Positions 5,357-10,301 of a stretch of 10,301 nucleotides of DNA are shown here, one piece after another. Numbering within the stretch: the first letter of the stretch is position 1; the number at the start of each line of letters is the position of its first letter. This DNA comes from Allomeiothermus sp035760705 (lineage in GTDB: Bacteria; Deinococcota; Deinococci; Deinococcales; Thermaceae), in the NCBI GenBank assembly GCA_035760705.1, contig DASTSL010000125.1, positions 1 through 10,301 of the forward strand, written 5' to 3'. The notes under the pieces are model-generated. The model made no database searches. It was not told the origin of the DNA and worked only from the letters and a program-made list of their open reading frames with translations. The position numbers were made by a program, and so were the translations under genes.

Positions 5357-6270
5357 ACCCGTTCCGCCTTCTTCGCGTGGGCGATGCGCAAAGCCTTGCC
5401 GGTTTTGCCGGGCTGGCTCATCACCCGCTGGAGGTCGTTCATCAGCAGGGGAAGCCCCCCTTCCAGGTCGGGAAGCAGCGGGTTGTCGTAGCGCACCGGG
5501 GCCAGTCGCTCGAGGTCGATCTCCGCGATCAGGGCGGCCTCTTCGAAGGCCGGGGCCTGGGCCAGCAGGTTGCCTTCCGGCCCGGCCACCACGCTGCCGC
5601 CCGCCAGACCCTTACCGGCCTCGAGCCCCACCAGCGAACTCAGCACCACGTAAACCCCGTGCTCGGCGGCCACCGCCTGGCACAGGCTTTTCCAGCGAGT
5701 TACGTTGGCGGGCTCTCCGCCCGCGAAGCCCCGCGCGGGGCTGGCGGAGGGCACATAGATGATCTCCGCCCCGTCCAGCGCGGCAATCGTTCCAGTGATC
5801 GAGTGCCAGAAATCCTCGCAGATGAGCAGCGCCACCCGCCCATATCGGGTGTCGAAAGCCTGGATGCGGCTCCCTCGAGAAATGTAGCGCTCCTCGTCGA
5901 AGACCCCGTAGGTGGGCAAGAACACTTTGCGGTGGACGTGCAATAGCCCCCGCCCACCCAGCTCGAAGTAGGCGGCGGAGTTATAGTAGACCCCGCTGTC
6001 AAGTTCATAAAAGCCCACGATCAGGTCCAGCGGTTCACCCCAACTCAGCGACTGGTAGATGGCCTCGAGCCGCTCGGATAGCTCCTCGCGGGTCATGGCC
6101 AGCTCCCGCACCCCCCCTTGGAGGAAGTAGCCCATCAGGAAAGCCTCGGGCAGCACCGCTACCTGGGGCTTATACGAGCGCAGCTCGGAGAGGGCCTGAG
6201 CGATGTGCTGTAGGTTCTTGCGGATCTGCCCCTTTTCGGGTTTGAGTTGTAAGACCGCGTGACGAATCAT
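5353..6270 (-). CDS. Nitrilase-superfamily amidase, likely glutaminase subunit of NAD synthetase
   Basis: The 305-residue protein has the C-N hydrolase (nitrilase) fold with its full catalytic triad: Glu42 in L-P-E-A-F, Lys115 in H-R-K-V-F-L-P, and Cys151 in L-I-C-E-D-F-W. Y-G-V-F-D-E at 121-126 and C-E-D-F-W are typical of the amidase domain fused to glutamine-dependent NAD synthetases. Here that domain is a separate gene whose stop overlaps the nadE start by four bases. The inferred reaction is glutamine hydrolysis, delivering ammonia to NadE. The ATG at 6270 is chosen because the conserved sequence starts there (M-I-R-H-A-V-L-Q-L) and GGGGAG lies four bases upstream; a GTG 16 codons earlier is unlikely. 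An unrelated amidase such as omega-amidase or carbamoylase is possible but fits the position less well. Confidence 0.88.
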   Translation of the reverse strand: MIRHAVLQLKPEKGQIRKNLQHIAQALSELRSYKPQVAVLPEAFLMGYFLQGGVRELAMTREELSERLEAIYQSLSWGEPLDLIVGFYELDSGVYYNSAAYFELGGRGLLHVHRKVFLPTYGVFDEERYISRGSRIQAFDTRYGRVALLICEDFWHSITGTIAALDGAEIIYVPSASPARGFAGGEPANVTRWKSLCQAVAAEHGVYVVLSSLVGLEAGKGLAGGSVVAGPEGNLLAQAPAFEEAALIAEIDLERLAPVRYDNPLLPDLEGGLPLLMNDLQRVMSQPGKTGKALRIAHAKKAERV

Positions 6271-6274
6271 GCTT

Positions 6275-6297
6275 CTCCCCGCTCCAAGACAAGTGTA
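6275..6297 (-). promoter_or_regulatory. Start signals of the amidase-nadE operon
   Basis: On the minus strand a Shine-Dalgarno-like GGGGAG (6280-6275) lies four bases before the ATG at 6270. TACACT (6297-6292) lies 21 bases before it and could be a -10 box with a short leader. This start therefore uses a ribosome site, unlike the leaderless-type starts elsewhere. I find no -35 box. Confidence 0.35.
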
Positions 6298-6531
6298 CGC
6301 TGCCCCTACTGCCCCCATCGCCCGTTGGCCTCACACTTCCACCGAAACCAAGAAGCTCCATAGGGGTCGTCGCGAGGGGGAGACCTTGTCGAAATACTCG
6401 GCTTGGATCTCGTGCCGGTTGGAATGTTGAGCCTAGCCTTTTCCGGGTTAATGGAGCGCACACCGGCGGTTTGGCCTCCCCTCGCTCCGCTCGGCGAAAC
6501 TACACCTCACCTTTTGGCCTCGAGTTCTCCC

Positions 6532-6537
6532 TACAAT
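6532..6537 (+). promoter_or_regulatory. Candidate -10 box of a leaderless promoter for the DUF1232 gene
   Basis: TACAAT differs from TATAAT at one base and is followed by seven bases and the GTG at 6545. There is no ribosome binding site between them. This is the best -10 match among the leaderless-type starts in the window. A TTTTGG upstream at 6512-6517 is too close to be a standard -35 box. Confidence 0.5.
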
Positions 6538-6544
6538 CAAAGGC

Positions 6545-6949
6545 GTGGAAACCAAAACACCTTCAGCGAATGCCAAGAGAGGTTATAGCGACCGCTCTTT
6601 TTGGAAAAAGCTCCGCCGCTACGCCCGGCTGGCGGGGAAGGAGGTGGTGGAGAAGGCCCTCACCCTCTACTTCACCCTGCAAGACCCCGATACCCCGGTC
6701 TGGGCCAAGCGGGTGGTGATTGGGGCGCTGGCTTACTTCATCATCCCCTTTGACGCGATCACCGACTTGCTGCCCCTGGTGGGCTTTACCGATGACCTCG
6801 GGGCTTTGCTGACCGCCCTCAGCACGGTGGCTATGCACGTCAAGCCAGTGCATAAACAGCGGGCCAAGGAGCAGGCCGAGGCCTGGTTCCCTCTTGAGGT
6901 CGTGTCGGTGCAGGTTCGGGTCGAGCCGCCCAAAGCTCTGCCGGAGTAG
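6545..6949 (+). CDS. DUF1232 (YkvA-like) small protein
   Basis: The 134-residue protein contains the DUF1232 core at about residues 52-95: a hydrophobic stretch G-A-L-A-Y-F-I-I-P-F-D-A-I-T-D-L-L-P, then G-F-T-D-D-L-G-A-L-L. The I-P-F-D-x-I-x-D-x-L-P and T-D-D-L patterns (usually S-P-I-D-L-I-P-D) identify the family. The core is hydrophobic enough to associate with membranes, and the basic N-terminus (Lys/Arg-rich, residues 4-32) could face the cytoplasm. The Lys/Arg/Gln/Glu-rich tail after residue 100 ends in a short beta-like segment. The family's function is unknown to me. The GTG start is supported by the TACAAT box seven bases upstream. The gene is followed 58 bases later by another + strand gene that has its own strong ribosome site. 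Confidence 0.85.
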   Translation: METKTPSANAKRGYSDRSFWKKLRRYARLAGKEVVEKALTLYFTLQDPDTPVWAKRVVIGALAYFIIPFDAITDLLPLVGFTDDLGALLTALSTVAMHVKPVHKQRAKEQAEAWFPLEVVSVQVRVEPPKALPE

Positions 6950-6997
6950 AAAAACCTAACCTCTCCGCCTCCGCCCACAGAGGCTTTATGCTCTTAC

Positions 6998-7004
6998 AGG
7001 AGGG
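6998..7004 (+). promoter_or_regulatory. Strong Shine-Dalgarno site for the 76-residue protein
   Basis: CAGGAGGGCGT immediately precedes the ATG at 7008, giving an almost ideal ribosome site with short spacing. TATGCT at 6987-6992 could serve as a -10 box, which would place the transcript start close to this site. CCTCT and AGAGG in the same gap (about 6959-6983) could form only a weak hairpin. Confidence 0.5.
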
Positions 7005-7007
7005 CGT

Positions 7008-7238
7008 ATGCCAAAGCTTTATAACGCGACCACCGGGGCCGAACTAGGCGAGATCACCGACGAGCAACTTGAGTTTTTGCAGGATCAACTCGAGGAGGAA
7101 TCCGCCGAAGACCAGGACTATTACATCAACCAGGAGACCCTGGATTACTTCGCTGAGCAGGGTGCGGATCGGGCGCTGATTGACCTGCTCCAAGCTGCCC
7201 TGGCCGGGCGTGACGAGATTGATATTCGTTGGGATTAG
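7008..7238 (+). CDS. Small acidic protein, function unknown
   Basis: The 76-residue protein is strongly acidic, with clusters such as E-E-E-S-A-E-D-Q-D around residues 29-37, few basic residues and a terminal I-D-I-R-W-D. It starts with a short beta-like segment (K-L-Y-N-A-T-T-G-A) that turns into helices, and the order suggests a compact soluble domain. I recall similar small proteins in Deinococcus-Thermus genomes that begin with a Lys-Leu-Tyr motif and have a Asp-Tyr-Tyr-Ile segment, but no function. The strong AGGAGG site before the ATG supports it as a translated gene, possibly at high level. It faces the convergent toxin gene across an 80-base gap (7239-7318) in which I see no clear terminator. 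Confidence 0.8.
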   Translation: MPKLYNATTGAELGEITDEQLEFLQDQLEEESAEDQDYYINQETLDYFAEQGADRALIDLLQAALAGRDEIDIRWD

Positions 7239-7318
7239 TCCAAGAGAGGAGAGCAAACCGCCACCCGGCTACGCCGTGAAAAGACGCGTCCCCTACCCTT
7301 GCCGTCCCTGCAACCGCC

Positions 7319-7720
7319 CTAATTTCGCCAGATTTGGGCTCCCATCAGCTCGAGGTGAGGGTCAAAAGTCCACACCTTTGCTCTGATAAACTGGCTCATC
7401 ACGACCAGCGTGGCGTCCGCTAAGGTGATGCGTTGGTCACCATAGCGGTTGAGCAGTTGAGCCGCTCGTAGATAAAGCTCGGTGGTCGGATTGACCTGTG
7501 ACGTGCCGTATAGGGTCTCGGTCAGCCAATCCTTCGGGAAAGGCGGCTTGAAGTTTTGGACGATCAGGCGCTGGGCCTCGAGCAAGGTAGGGAACGCGAT
7601 CAAGATTTCGTACCCGCCCTCTTCGAGCTTTTGGGCTTCTTCAAGGGCGCGTTGATGAAACTGATCGCTACGGTCTGCTGTCGCGTATAAAGGACCCGTA
7701 TCGGCCAATACCCGTTTCAA
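7319..7720 (-). CDS. PIN-domain ribonuclease toxin (VapC-type)
   Basis: The 133-residue protein is a single PIN domain, the fold of VapC toxins that cut RNA with bound magnesium or manganese. All four acidic metal ligands are present: Asp7 in L-A-D-T-G, Glu48 in L-L-E-A-Q, Asp102 in L-A-D-A-T and Asp120 in T-F-D-P-H. It therefore looks catalytically intact. The start is a TTG at 7720 that overlaps the antitoxin stop (TTGA), with AGGAG eight bases upstream, so translation should be coupled to the antitoxin. A weak TTG start fits the usual need to make less toxin than antitoxin. The RNA target (tRNA or rRNA in known VapCs) cannot be read from sequence. Pairing with the upstream gene makes a toxin role much more likely than RNA maintenance. 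Confidence 0.88.
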   Translation of the reverse strand: MKRVLADTGPLYATADRSDQFHQRALEEAQKLEEGGYEILIAFPTLLEAQRLIVQNFKPPFPKDWLTETLYGTSQVNPTTELYLRAAQLLNRYGDQRITLADATLVVMSQFIRAKVWTFDPHLELMGAQIWRN

Positions 7721-7986
7721 GACGTGGGCTCCTGGTGGGGCTGGCTGGCGTACTCGTCATGTCGGAGGCTCACATCGGATAAGCCGCTCCCCTTGGGCGA
7801 AATAAGGGGTCGCCAAGGTTTGCGGGCGGGGTGGTACTGCACCTGCCGCAGCTTGGCCTGGAGCAGGTACTCCCGCAGGGCGTCTTGTACCAGGGCGGTA
7901 AGGCTGGGGGCGGGCTTTTGGGTGCTCAGGTACTCCTCGAGAGCTTGCTCGAGTTCGTCGTTCAGGGTCACGGTAAAGCGCTTCAT
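7717..7986 (-). CDS. Ribbon-helix-helix antitoxin of the PIN toxin
   Basis: The 89-residue protein starts with a ribbon-helix-helix DNA-binding domain: a strand R-F-T-V-T-L at residues 3-8, a helix near 11-20 and a second helix near 28-43. Such domains dimerise through the strand and place it in the major groove. The remaining 45 residues are Pro/Arg/His-rich (H-P-A-R-K-P-W-R-P), then polar, as expected for a flexible tail that wraps the toxin. It directly precedes and overlaps the PIN toxin gene, so its role should be to neutralise the toxin and repress its own promoter. That view is backed by an inverted-repeat operator and a TAGGCT box just upstream. The family of this ribbon-helix-helix (CopG, or VapB type) is not certain. 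Confidence 0.85.
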   Translation of the reverse strand: MKRFTVTLNDELEQALEEYLSTQKPAPSLTALVQDALREYLLQAKLRQVQYHPARKPWRPLISPKGSGLSDVSLRHDEYASQPHQEPTS

Positions 7987-7992
7987 GACCCC

Positions 7993-7998
7993 AGCCTA
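7993..7998 (-). promoter_or_regulatory. Candidate -10 box of the toxin-antitoxin promoter
   Basis: TAGGCT on the minus strand is followed by GGGGTC and the antitoxin ATG at 7986, again a six-base spacing that suggests a leaderless transcript. The GGGG could alternatively act as a poor ribosome site. The box touches the operator at 7998, so repressor bound there would cover the promoter. Confidence 0.45.
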
Positions 7999-8022
7999 TC
8001 ACCATTTGGTGATTTTGGTGAT
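7998..8022. promoter_or_regulatory. Operator-like inverted and direct repeats for antitoxin autoregulation
   Basis: ATCACC (7998-8003) and GGTGAT (8008-8013) form a perfect inverted repeat around four bases. A second GGTGAT follows at 8017-8022, a direct repeat with nine-base period. Three identical half-sites next to the -10 box of a ribbon-helix-helix antitoxin gene are what autorepression by a dimer of dimers would need. The last half-site touches the stop codon of the upstream oxidoreductase gene. Confidence 0.6.
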
Positions 8023-8984
8023 TAGGGGATGAGCAGCACTTTCCCGGTGGTCTCTCGGCCTTGCAGCTTACGGTGCGCCTCGGCGGCCTGCTCGAGCGGG
8101 AACTCCGCTCCGATCCTCACCCGGAGCTTGCCCTCGGCGGCCCAGTTCATGATCTCGCTGGCCCGCCACTCGAGTTCCTGGCGGGTCTGGGTGTAGTGCC
8201 ACAGCGAGGGCCGGGTCAGGAAGAGCCCGCCTTTTTGGTTCAGCACCTGGGGGTTGAAGGGGGGCACCGGGCCACTGGACTGGCCGTAGAGCACCAGCAT
8301 CCCCCGCACCCGCAGGCTGCTCAGGCTGCCTTCCCAGGTGGCCTGACCTACCCCGTCGTAGACCACGTCGGCCTTCTTGCCCGCCGTCACTTCCAGGACT
8401 TTCCGATCGAAGCCCTGGTAGGGGAAGACAAAATCGGCCCCGGCTCCCTTGGCCAGCGCCCGCTTCTCCTCGTTGCTGGCGGTGCTGATGACCCTGGCCC
8501 CGATCATCTTGGCCATCTGGATCAGCAAGAGGCCGACCCCGCCCGCCCCGGCGTGGACCACGCAGGTCTCCCCGGCCTTGAGCGGATAGGTGCTTTTCAC
8601 CAGATAGTGCGCGGTCATGCCCTGGAGCATCAGGGCGGCGGCGATCCGGGGGTCCAGGTGGGAAGGGATCTTCACCAGCTTCTCGGCGGGAACCGCCGCA
8701 TATTCGGCGTAAGCGCCCTGGACGTTGGCGTAGACCACCTTGTCGCCCGGCTGGAAACCCGACACGCCCGGCCCCACAGCCTCCACCGTGCCCGCTCCTT
8801 CCTCCCCCACCACGAAAGGCAGGGGAAGGGTGTAGAGCCCGGCCCGCTTGTAGGTGTCGATGAAGTTGACCCCAATGGCCCCCTGCCGCACCAGCACCTG
8901 CCCCTCGCCGGGGGTGGGGGTGGGGATCTCCTCGAGCACCATGACCTCGGGGCCGCCGGTTTGGTGAACGCGGATGGCTTTCAT
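8022..8984 (-). CDS. Zinc-free NADPH:quinone oxidoreductase (QOR family)
   Basis: The 320-residue protein is a medium-chain dehydrogenase/reductase of the quinone oxidoreductase branch, reducing quinones or related electrophiles with NADPH in the cytoplasm. The N-terminal catalytic domain has G-V-N-F-I-D-T-Y (38-45), G-E-E-G-A-G-T-V-E-A-V-G (60-71) and P-G-D-K-V-V-Y (79-85). The nucleotide-binding turn A-G-A-G-G-V-G is at 145-151. The cysteine and histidine zinc ligands of alcohol dehydrogenases are missing, as usual in QOR. Length is close to Escherichia coli QOR (about 327 residues). The ATG at 8984 has no ribosome site; TATAAG and TAAGCT boxes overlap six to eight bases upstream. GH3 lies 65 bases upstream and the toxin-antitoxin pair 35 bases downstream, both apparently transcribed separately. 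A crotonase-like or synaptic vesicle-type reductase is less likely. Confidence 0.92.
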   Translation of the reverse strand: MKAIRVHQTGGPEVMVLEEIPTPTPGEGQVLVRQGAIGVNFIDTYKRAGLYTLPLPFVVGEEGAGTVEAVGPGVSGFQPGDKVVYANVQGAYAEYAAVPAEKLVKIPSHLDPRIAAALMLQGMTAHYLVKSTYPLKAGETCVVHAGAGGVGLLLIQMAKMIGARVISTASNEEKRALAKGAGADFVFPYQGFDRKVLEVTAGKKADVVYDGVGQATWEGSLSSLRVRGMLVLYGQSSGPVPPFNPQVLNQKGGLFLTRPSLWHYTQTRQELEWRASEIMNWAAEGKLRVRIGAEFPLEQAAEAHRKLQGRETTGKVLLIP

Positions 8985-8990
8985 GGAAAA

Positions 8991-8998
8991 AGCTTATA
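8991..8998 (-). promoter_or_regulatory. Candidate -10 box for the quinone oxidoreductase gene
   Basis: CTATAAGCT on the minus strand offers two overlapping hexamers: TATAAG, eight bases before the ATG, and TAAGCT, six bases before it. Either gives a leaderless or nearly leaderless transcript. No good -35 box is seen; an inverted copy of the heptamer repeat unit lies just upstream at 9003-9011. Confidence 0.45.
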
Positions 8999-9035
8999 GC
9001 AGATCGCTCATGCCGATAGTTAAAGGATCTTTTCG

Positions 9036-9063
9036 CGATGAGCGATGAGCTATGAGCGATGAG
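9036..9063. repeat. Four-copy heptamer tandem repeat at the GH3 3' end
   Basis: Four 7-base units run head to tail: CGATGAG, CGATGAG, CTATGAG, CGATGAG. The last two and the stop codon belong to the end of the GH3 gene on the minus strand, whose final residues A-H-R-S and TAG come from them. An inverted 9-base copy, ATCGCTCAT at 9003-9011, could pair with ATGAGCGAT at 9038-9046 to form a hairpin beyond the stop. A unit of seven bases shifts the reading frame with each copy gained or lost. Confidence 0.75.
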
Positions 9064-10301
9064 CGAATTCGACCGGCAATTTTCCCGGGGTGGGGGCTCC
9101 GCTCAGGGCTTCCAGGAGGGCCTCGAGGGTAGGCTGCCGCCAACCGTAGGTGATGAGGGCCGGTTGCCCCAAGGCCATCACCTGATAGGGGTTCCACAAA
9201 GCGACGTGGAGGGCCGGGCGACCCGAGGCGAAGAGGGTGCGGGCCAGTTCGACCTCGCCGGGTTGGAGCTGCTGCCGGGAGGTCGTCACGTACAGGATGA
9301 AATCGGCTTCCTGGACGGCAGCCTGAACGCTGGCCCGGATAGCTTCGGGTGCGCTGCGGGGGTAGGAGAGGGTCTTCAGACCAGGGAAGCGCTCCGCCAG
9401 GCGGCGGGCCAAGTCCTGGGCGGCGGGGCCGTTTTCGTAGGCGCTTTCCCCCACCGCCACATCGGGGGCCACGAAGAGGATACGATCGCCGGGCTGGGGA
9501 AGCTGGACTTCGCCGTACCGGGTGATGCTGCGCCGGGCGGCCTCCCGGACGGTCTGGCGATCCTCCGCCTCGACTACGGCAGGGTAAGGACGGGGGTTGC
9601 CGGGGAAGCGGGTGATGGCCTGCTCGAGCCTCCGCCGACTTTCCTGGTGTCGCTGAGCGGGAATGGTGCCGTCTTCCAGCGCTCGCCGCACCGCCTCGGC
9701 CTGGGCCTGTTGGGTCTCCTTGGGGCCGAGGGCCAGCACCAGATCGGCCCCGGCATTGAAGGCGTGGAAGGCTGCCGCCCCGGCGTTGAAGCGATCCGCG
9801 CTGAACTTGGTGATGGCGTGCATGTCCATCGAGTCGGTGACGACCAGGCCGTCGTAACCCCACTCCTGGCGCAAGAGCCGGGTGAGGATGGCCCCGGAGA
9901 GGGTCGCGGGGTACTCGGGGTCTAAGGCCGGGTAGAGGATATGGGCGGTCATGATCGAGGAGATCCCCGCCTCCACCGCCCGGCGGAAGGGGTAGAACTC
10001 CACCGGCTCGAGCCGTTCCCGCGGCTTGCGCACCACCGGTAAGGCCAGGTGTGAGTCCAGGTGGGTGTCGCCGTGGCCGGGGAAGTGTTTTACACAGGCC
10101 ATCACCCCCGCCTGCTCGAGCCCCCTGGCCCAGCTCAGCCCCAGCTCGGCCACCTTGGCCGGGTCGGAGCCAAAGCTGCGGTCCCCGATCACCGGGTTGC
10201 GCGGGTCGGTGTTCACATCGAGCACCGGGGCGTAGTCCCAGTTGATCCCCAGGGCGATCAGTTCGCGGCCCACCACCGCGCCCACTGCTTCGGCCAGGGC
10301 G
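9050..10301 (-). CDS. Beta-N-acetylhexosaminidase, GH3 family (N-terminus outside window)
   Basis: The frame is open at the window edge and ends with TAG at 9052-9050, leaving about 416 visible residues; the N-terminus is missing. GH3 signatures are clear: K-H-F-P-G-H-G-D-T-H-L-D-S-H-L (about 10045-10093), carrying the His/Asp pair typical of NagZ-type enzymes, and V-V-T-D-S-M-D-M with the nucleophile Asp near 9834. After the barrel, from about 9640 downward, there is a further C-terminal domain of about 190 residues (R-I-L-F-V-A-P-D; L-Y-V-T-T-S-R), so this is the longer two-domain form. Such enzymes release N-acetylglucosamine from cell-wall fragments or glycans. Because the N-terminus is cut off, export cannot be judged. 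The extreme C-terminus is written by a heptamer repeat. Confidence 0.9.
   Translation of the reverse strand, partial: ALAEAVGAVVGRELIALGINWDYAPVLDVNTDPRNPVIGDRSFGSDPAKVAELGLSWARGLEQAGVMACVKHFPGHGDTHLDSHLALPVVRKPRERLEPVEFYPFRRAVEAGISSIMTAHILYPALDPEYPATLSGAILTRLLRQEWGYDGLVVTDSMDMHAITKFSADRFNAGAAAFHAFNAGADLVLALGPKETQQAQAEAVRRALEDGTIPAQRHQESRRRLEQAITRFPGNPRPYPAVVEAEDRQTVREAARRSITRYGEVQLPQPGDRILFVAPDVAVGESAYENGPAAQDLARRLAERFPGLKTLSYPRSAPEAIRASVQAAVQEADFILYVTTSRQQLQPGEVELARTLFASGRPALHVALWNPYQVMALGQPALITYGWRQPTLEALLEALSGAPTPGKLPVEFAHRS

Noticed and set aside
6271..6544. Possible small gene or riboswitch in the gap before the amidase gene
   Set aside because: Short frames here lack start signals and known motifs. 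I could not build a conserved aptamer-like fold, and the only supported elements are the amidase and DUF1232 start signals.
7239..7318. Possible bidirectional terminator between the 76-residue gene and the toxin gene
   Set aside because: Only a four-base CGGC/GCCG stem with a three-base loop is visible and no T-run follows on either strand.
8061..8999. 312-codon + strand frame opposite the quinone oxidoreductase gene
   Set aside because: It mirrors the real gene almost exactly. Composition is Gly/His/Leu-rich with no family signature, as expected of an antisense frame in GC-rich DNA.
9059..9925. 288-codon + strand frame and a 289-codon minus strand frame overlapping the GH3 gene
   Set aside because: GH3 motifs lie in the other minus strand phase. 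These frames give Arg/Pro/Gly-rich sequence without recognisable structure.

Overview
The window looks like chromosomal DNA from a member of the Thermaceae (Deinococcus-Thermus), more likely Meiothermus than Thermus. The reasons are a GC-rich composition that is not extreme (roughly 60-65% by eye), proteins that read like Thermus housekeeping proteins (a short CoA-binding protein resembling Thermus TT1466, a DUF2270 membrane protein, a two-gene NAD synthetase), many -10-like TANNNT boxes 6-7 nt before a start codon (the leaderless-gene pattern common in this phylum), and a large excess of the palindrome CTCGAG. The genus is inference. I see no rRNA, tRNA, CRISPR array, insertion sequence or prophage gene. 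The window is mostly housekeeping, with one toxin-antitoxin pair as accessory cargo.

Layout. Positions 1-333 hold the 3' end of an unrecognised + strand gene, whose end overlaps the end of mutY (-, 311-1243). mutY diverges from a four-helix DUF2270 membrane protein (+, 1265-1852), which converges with a CoA-binding protein (-, 1855-2265). Next on the - strand come a small two-helix membrane protein (3285-3476) and a calcineurin-like phosphoesterase (2432-3277), 7 bp apart and probably one operon. An unrecognised 254-residue protein (-, 3551-4315) follows, then a hairpin-rich gap, then nadE (-, 4472-5356) overlapped by the upstream nitrilase-fold amidase gene (-, 5353-6270). The 6271-6544 gap holds the start signals of the amidase and of a DUF1232 gene (+, 6545-6949), with nothing else I can name. 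A small acidic protein (+, 7008-7238) follows. A VapBC-type pair (-, 7319-7986) with an inverted-repeat operator sits directly downstream of a quinone oxidoreductase gene (-, 8022-8984). The window ends inside a GH3 beta-N-acetylhexosaminidase (-, 9050 to the edge), whose stop codon lies in a heptamer tandem repeat. No gene-free stretch exceeds 300 bases.

How the genes work together. The clearest functional unit is the amidase plus NadE pair. The amidase should release ammonia from glutamine and NadE should use it to turn deamido-NAD into NAD. The antitoxin and PIN toxin form a self-regulated pair. mutY is a DNA-repair gene protecting against 8-oxoguanine, and GH3 probably serves cell-wall recycling. 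The rest look like independent transcription units. I found no clear multi-gene novel system. The most unusual signals are the CTCGAG excess, the heptamer repeat forming the GH3 C-terminus, the one-residue-short iron-sulfur loop of MutY and the unrecognised 254-residue protein.
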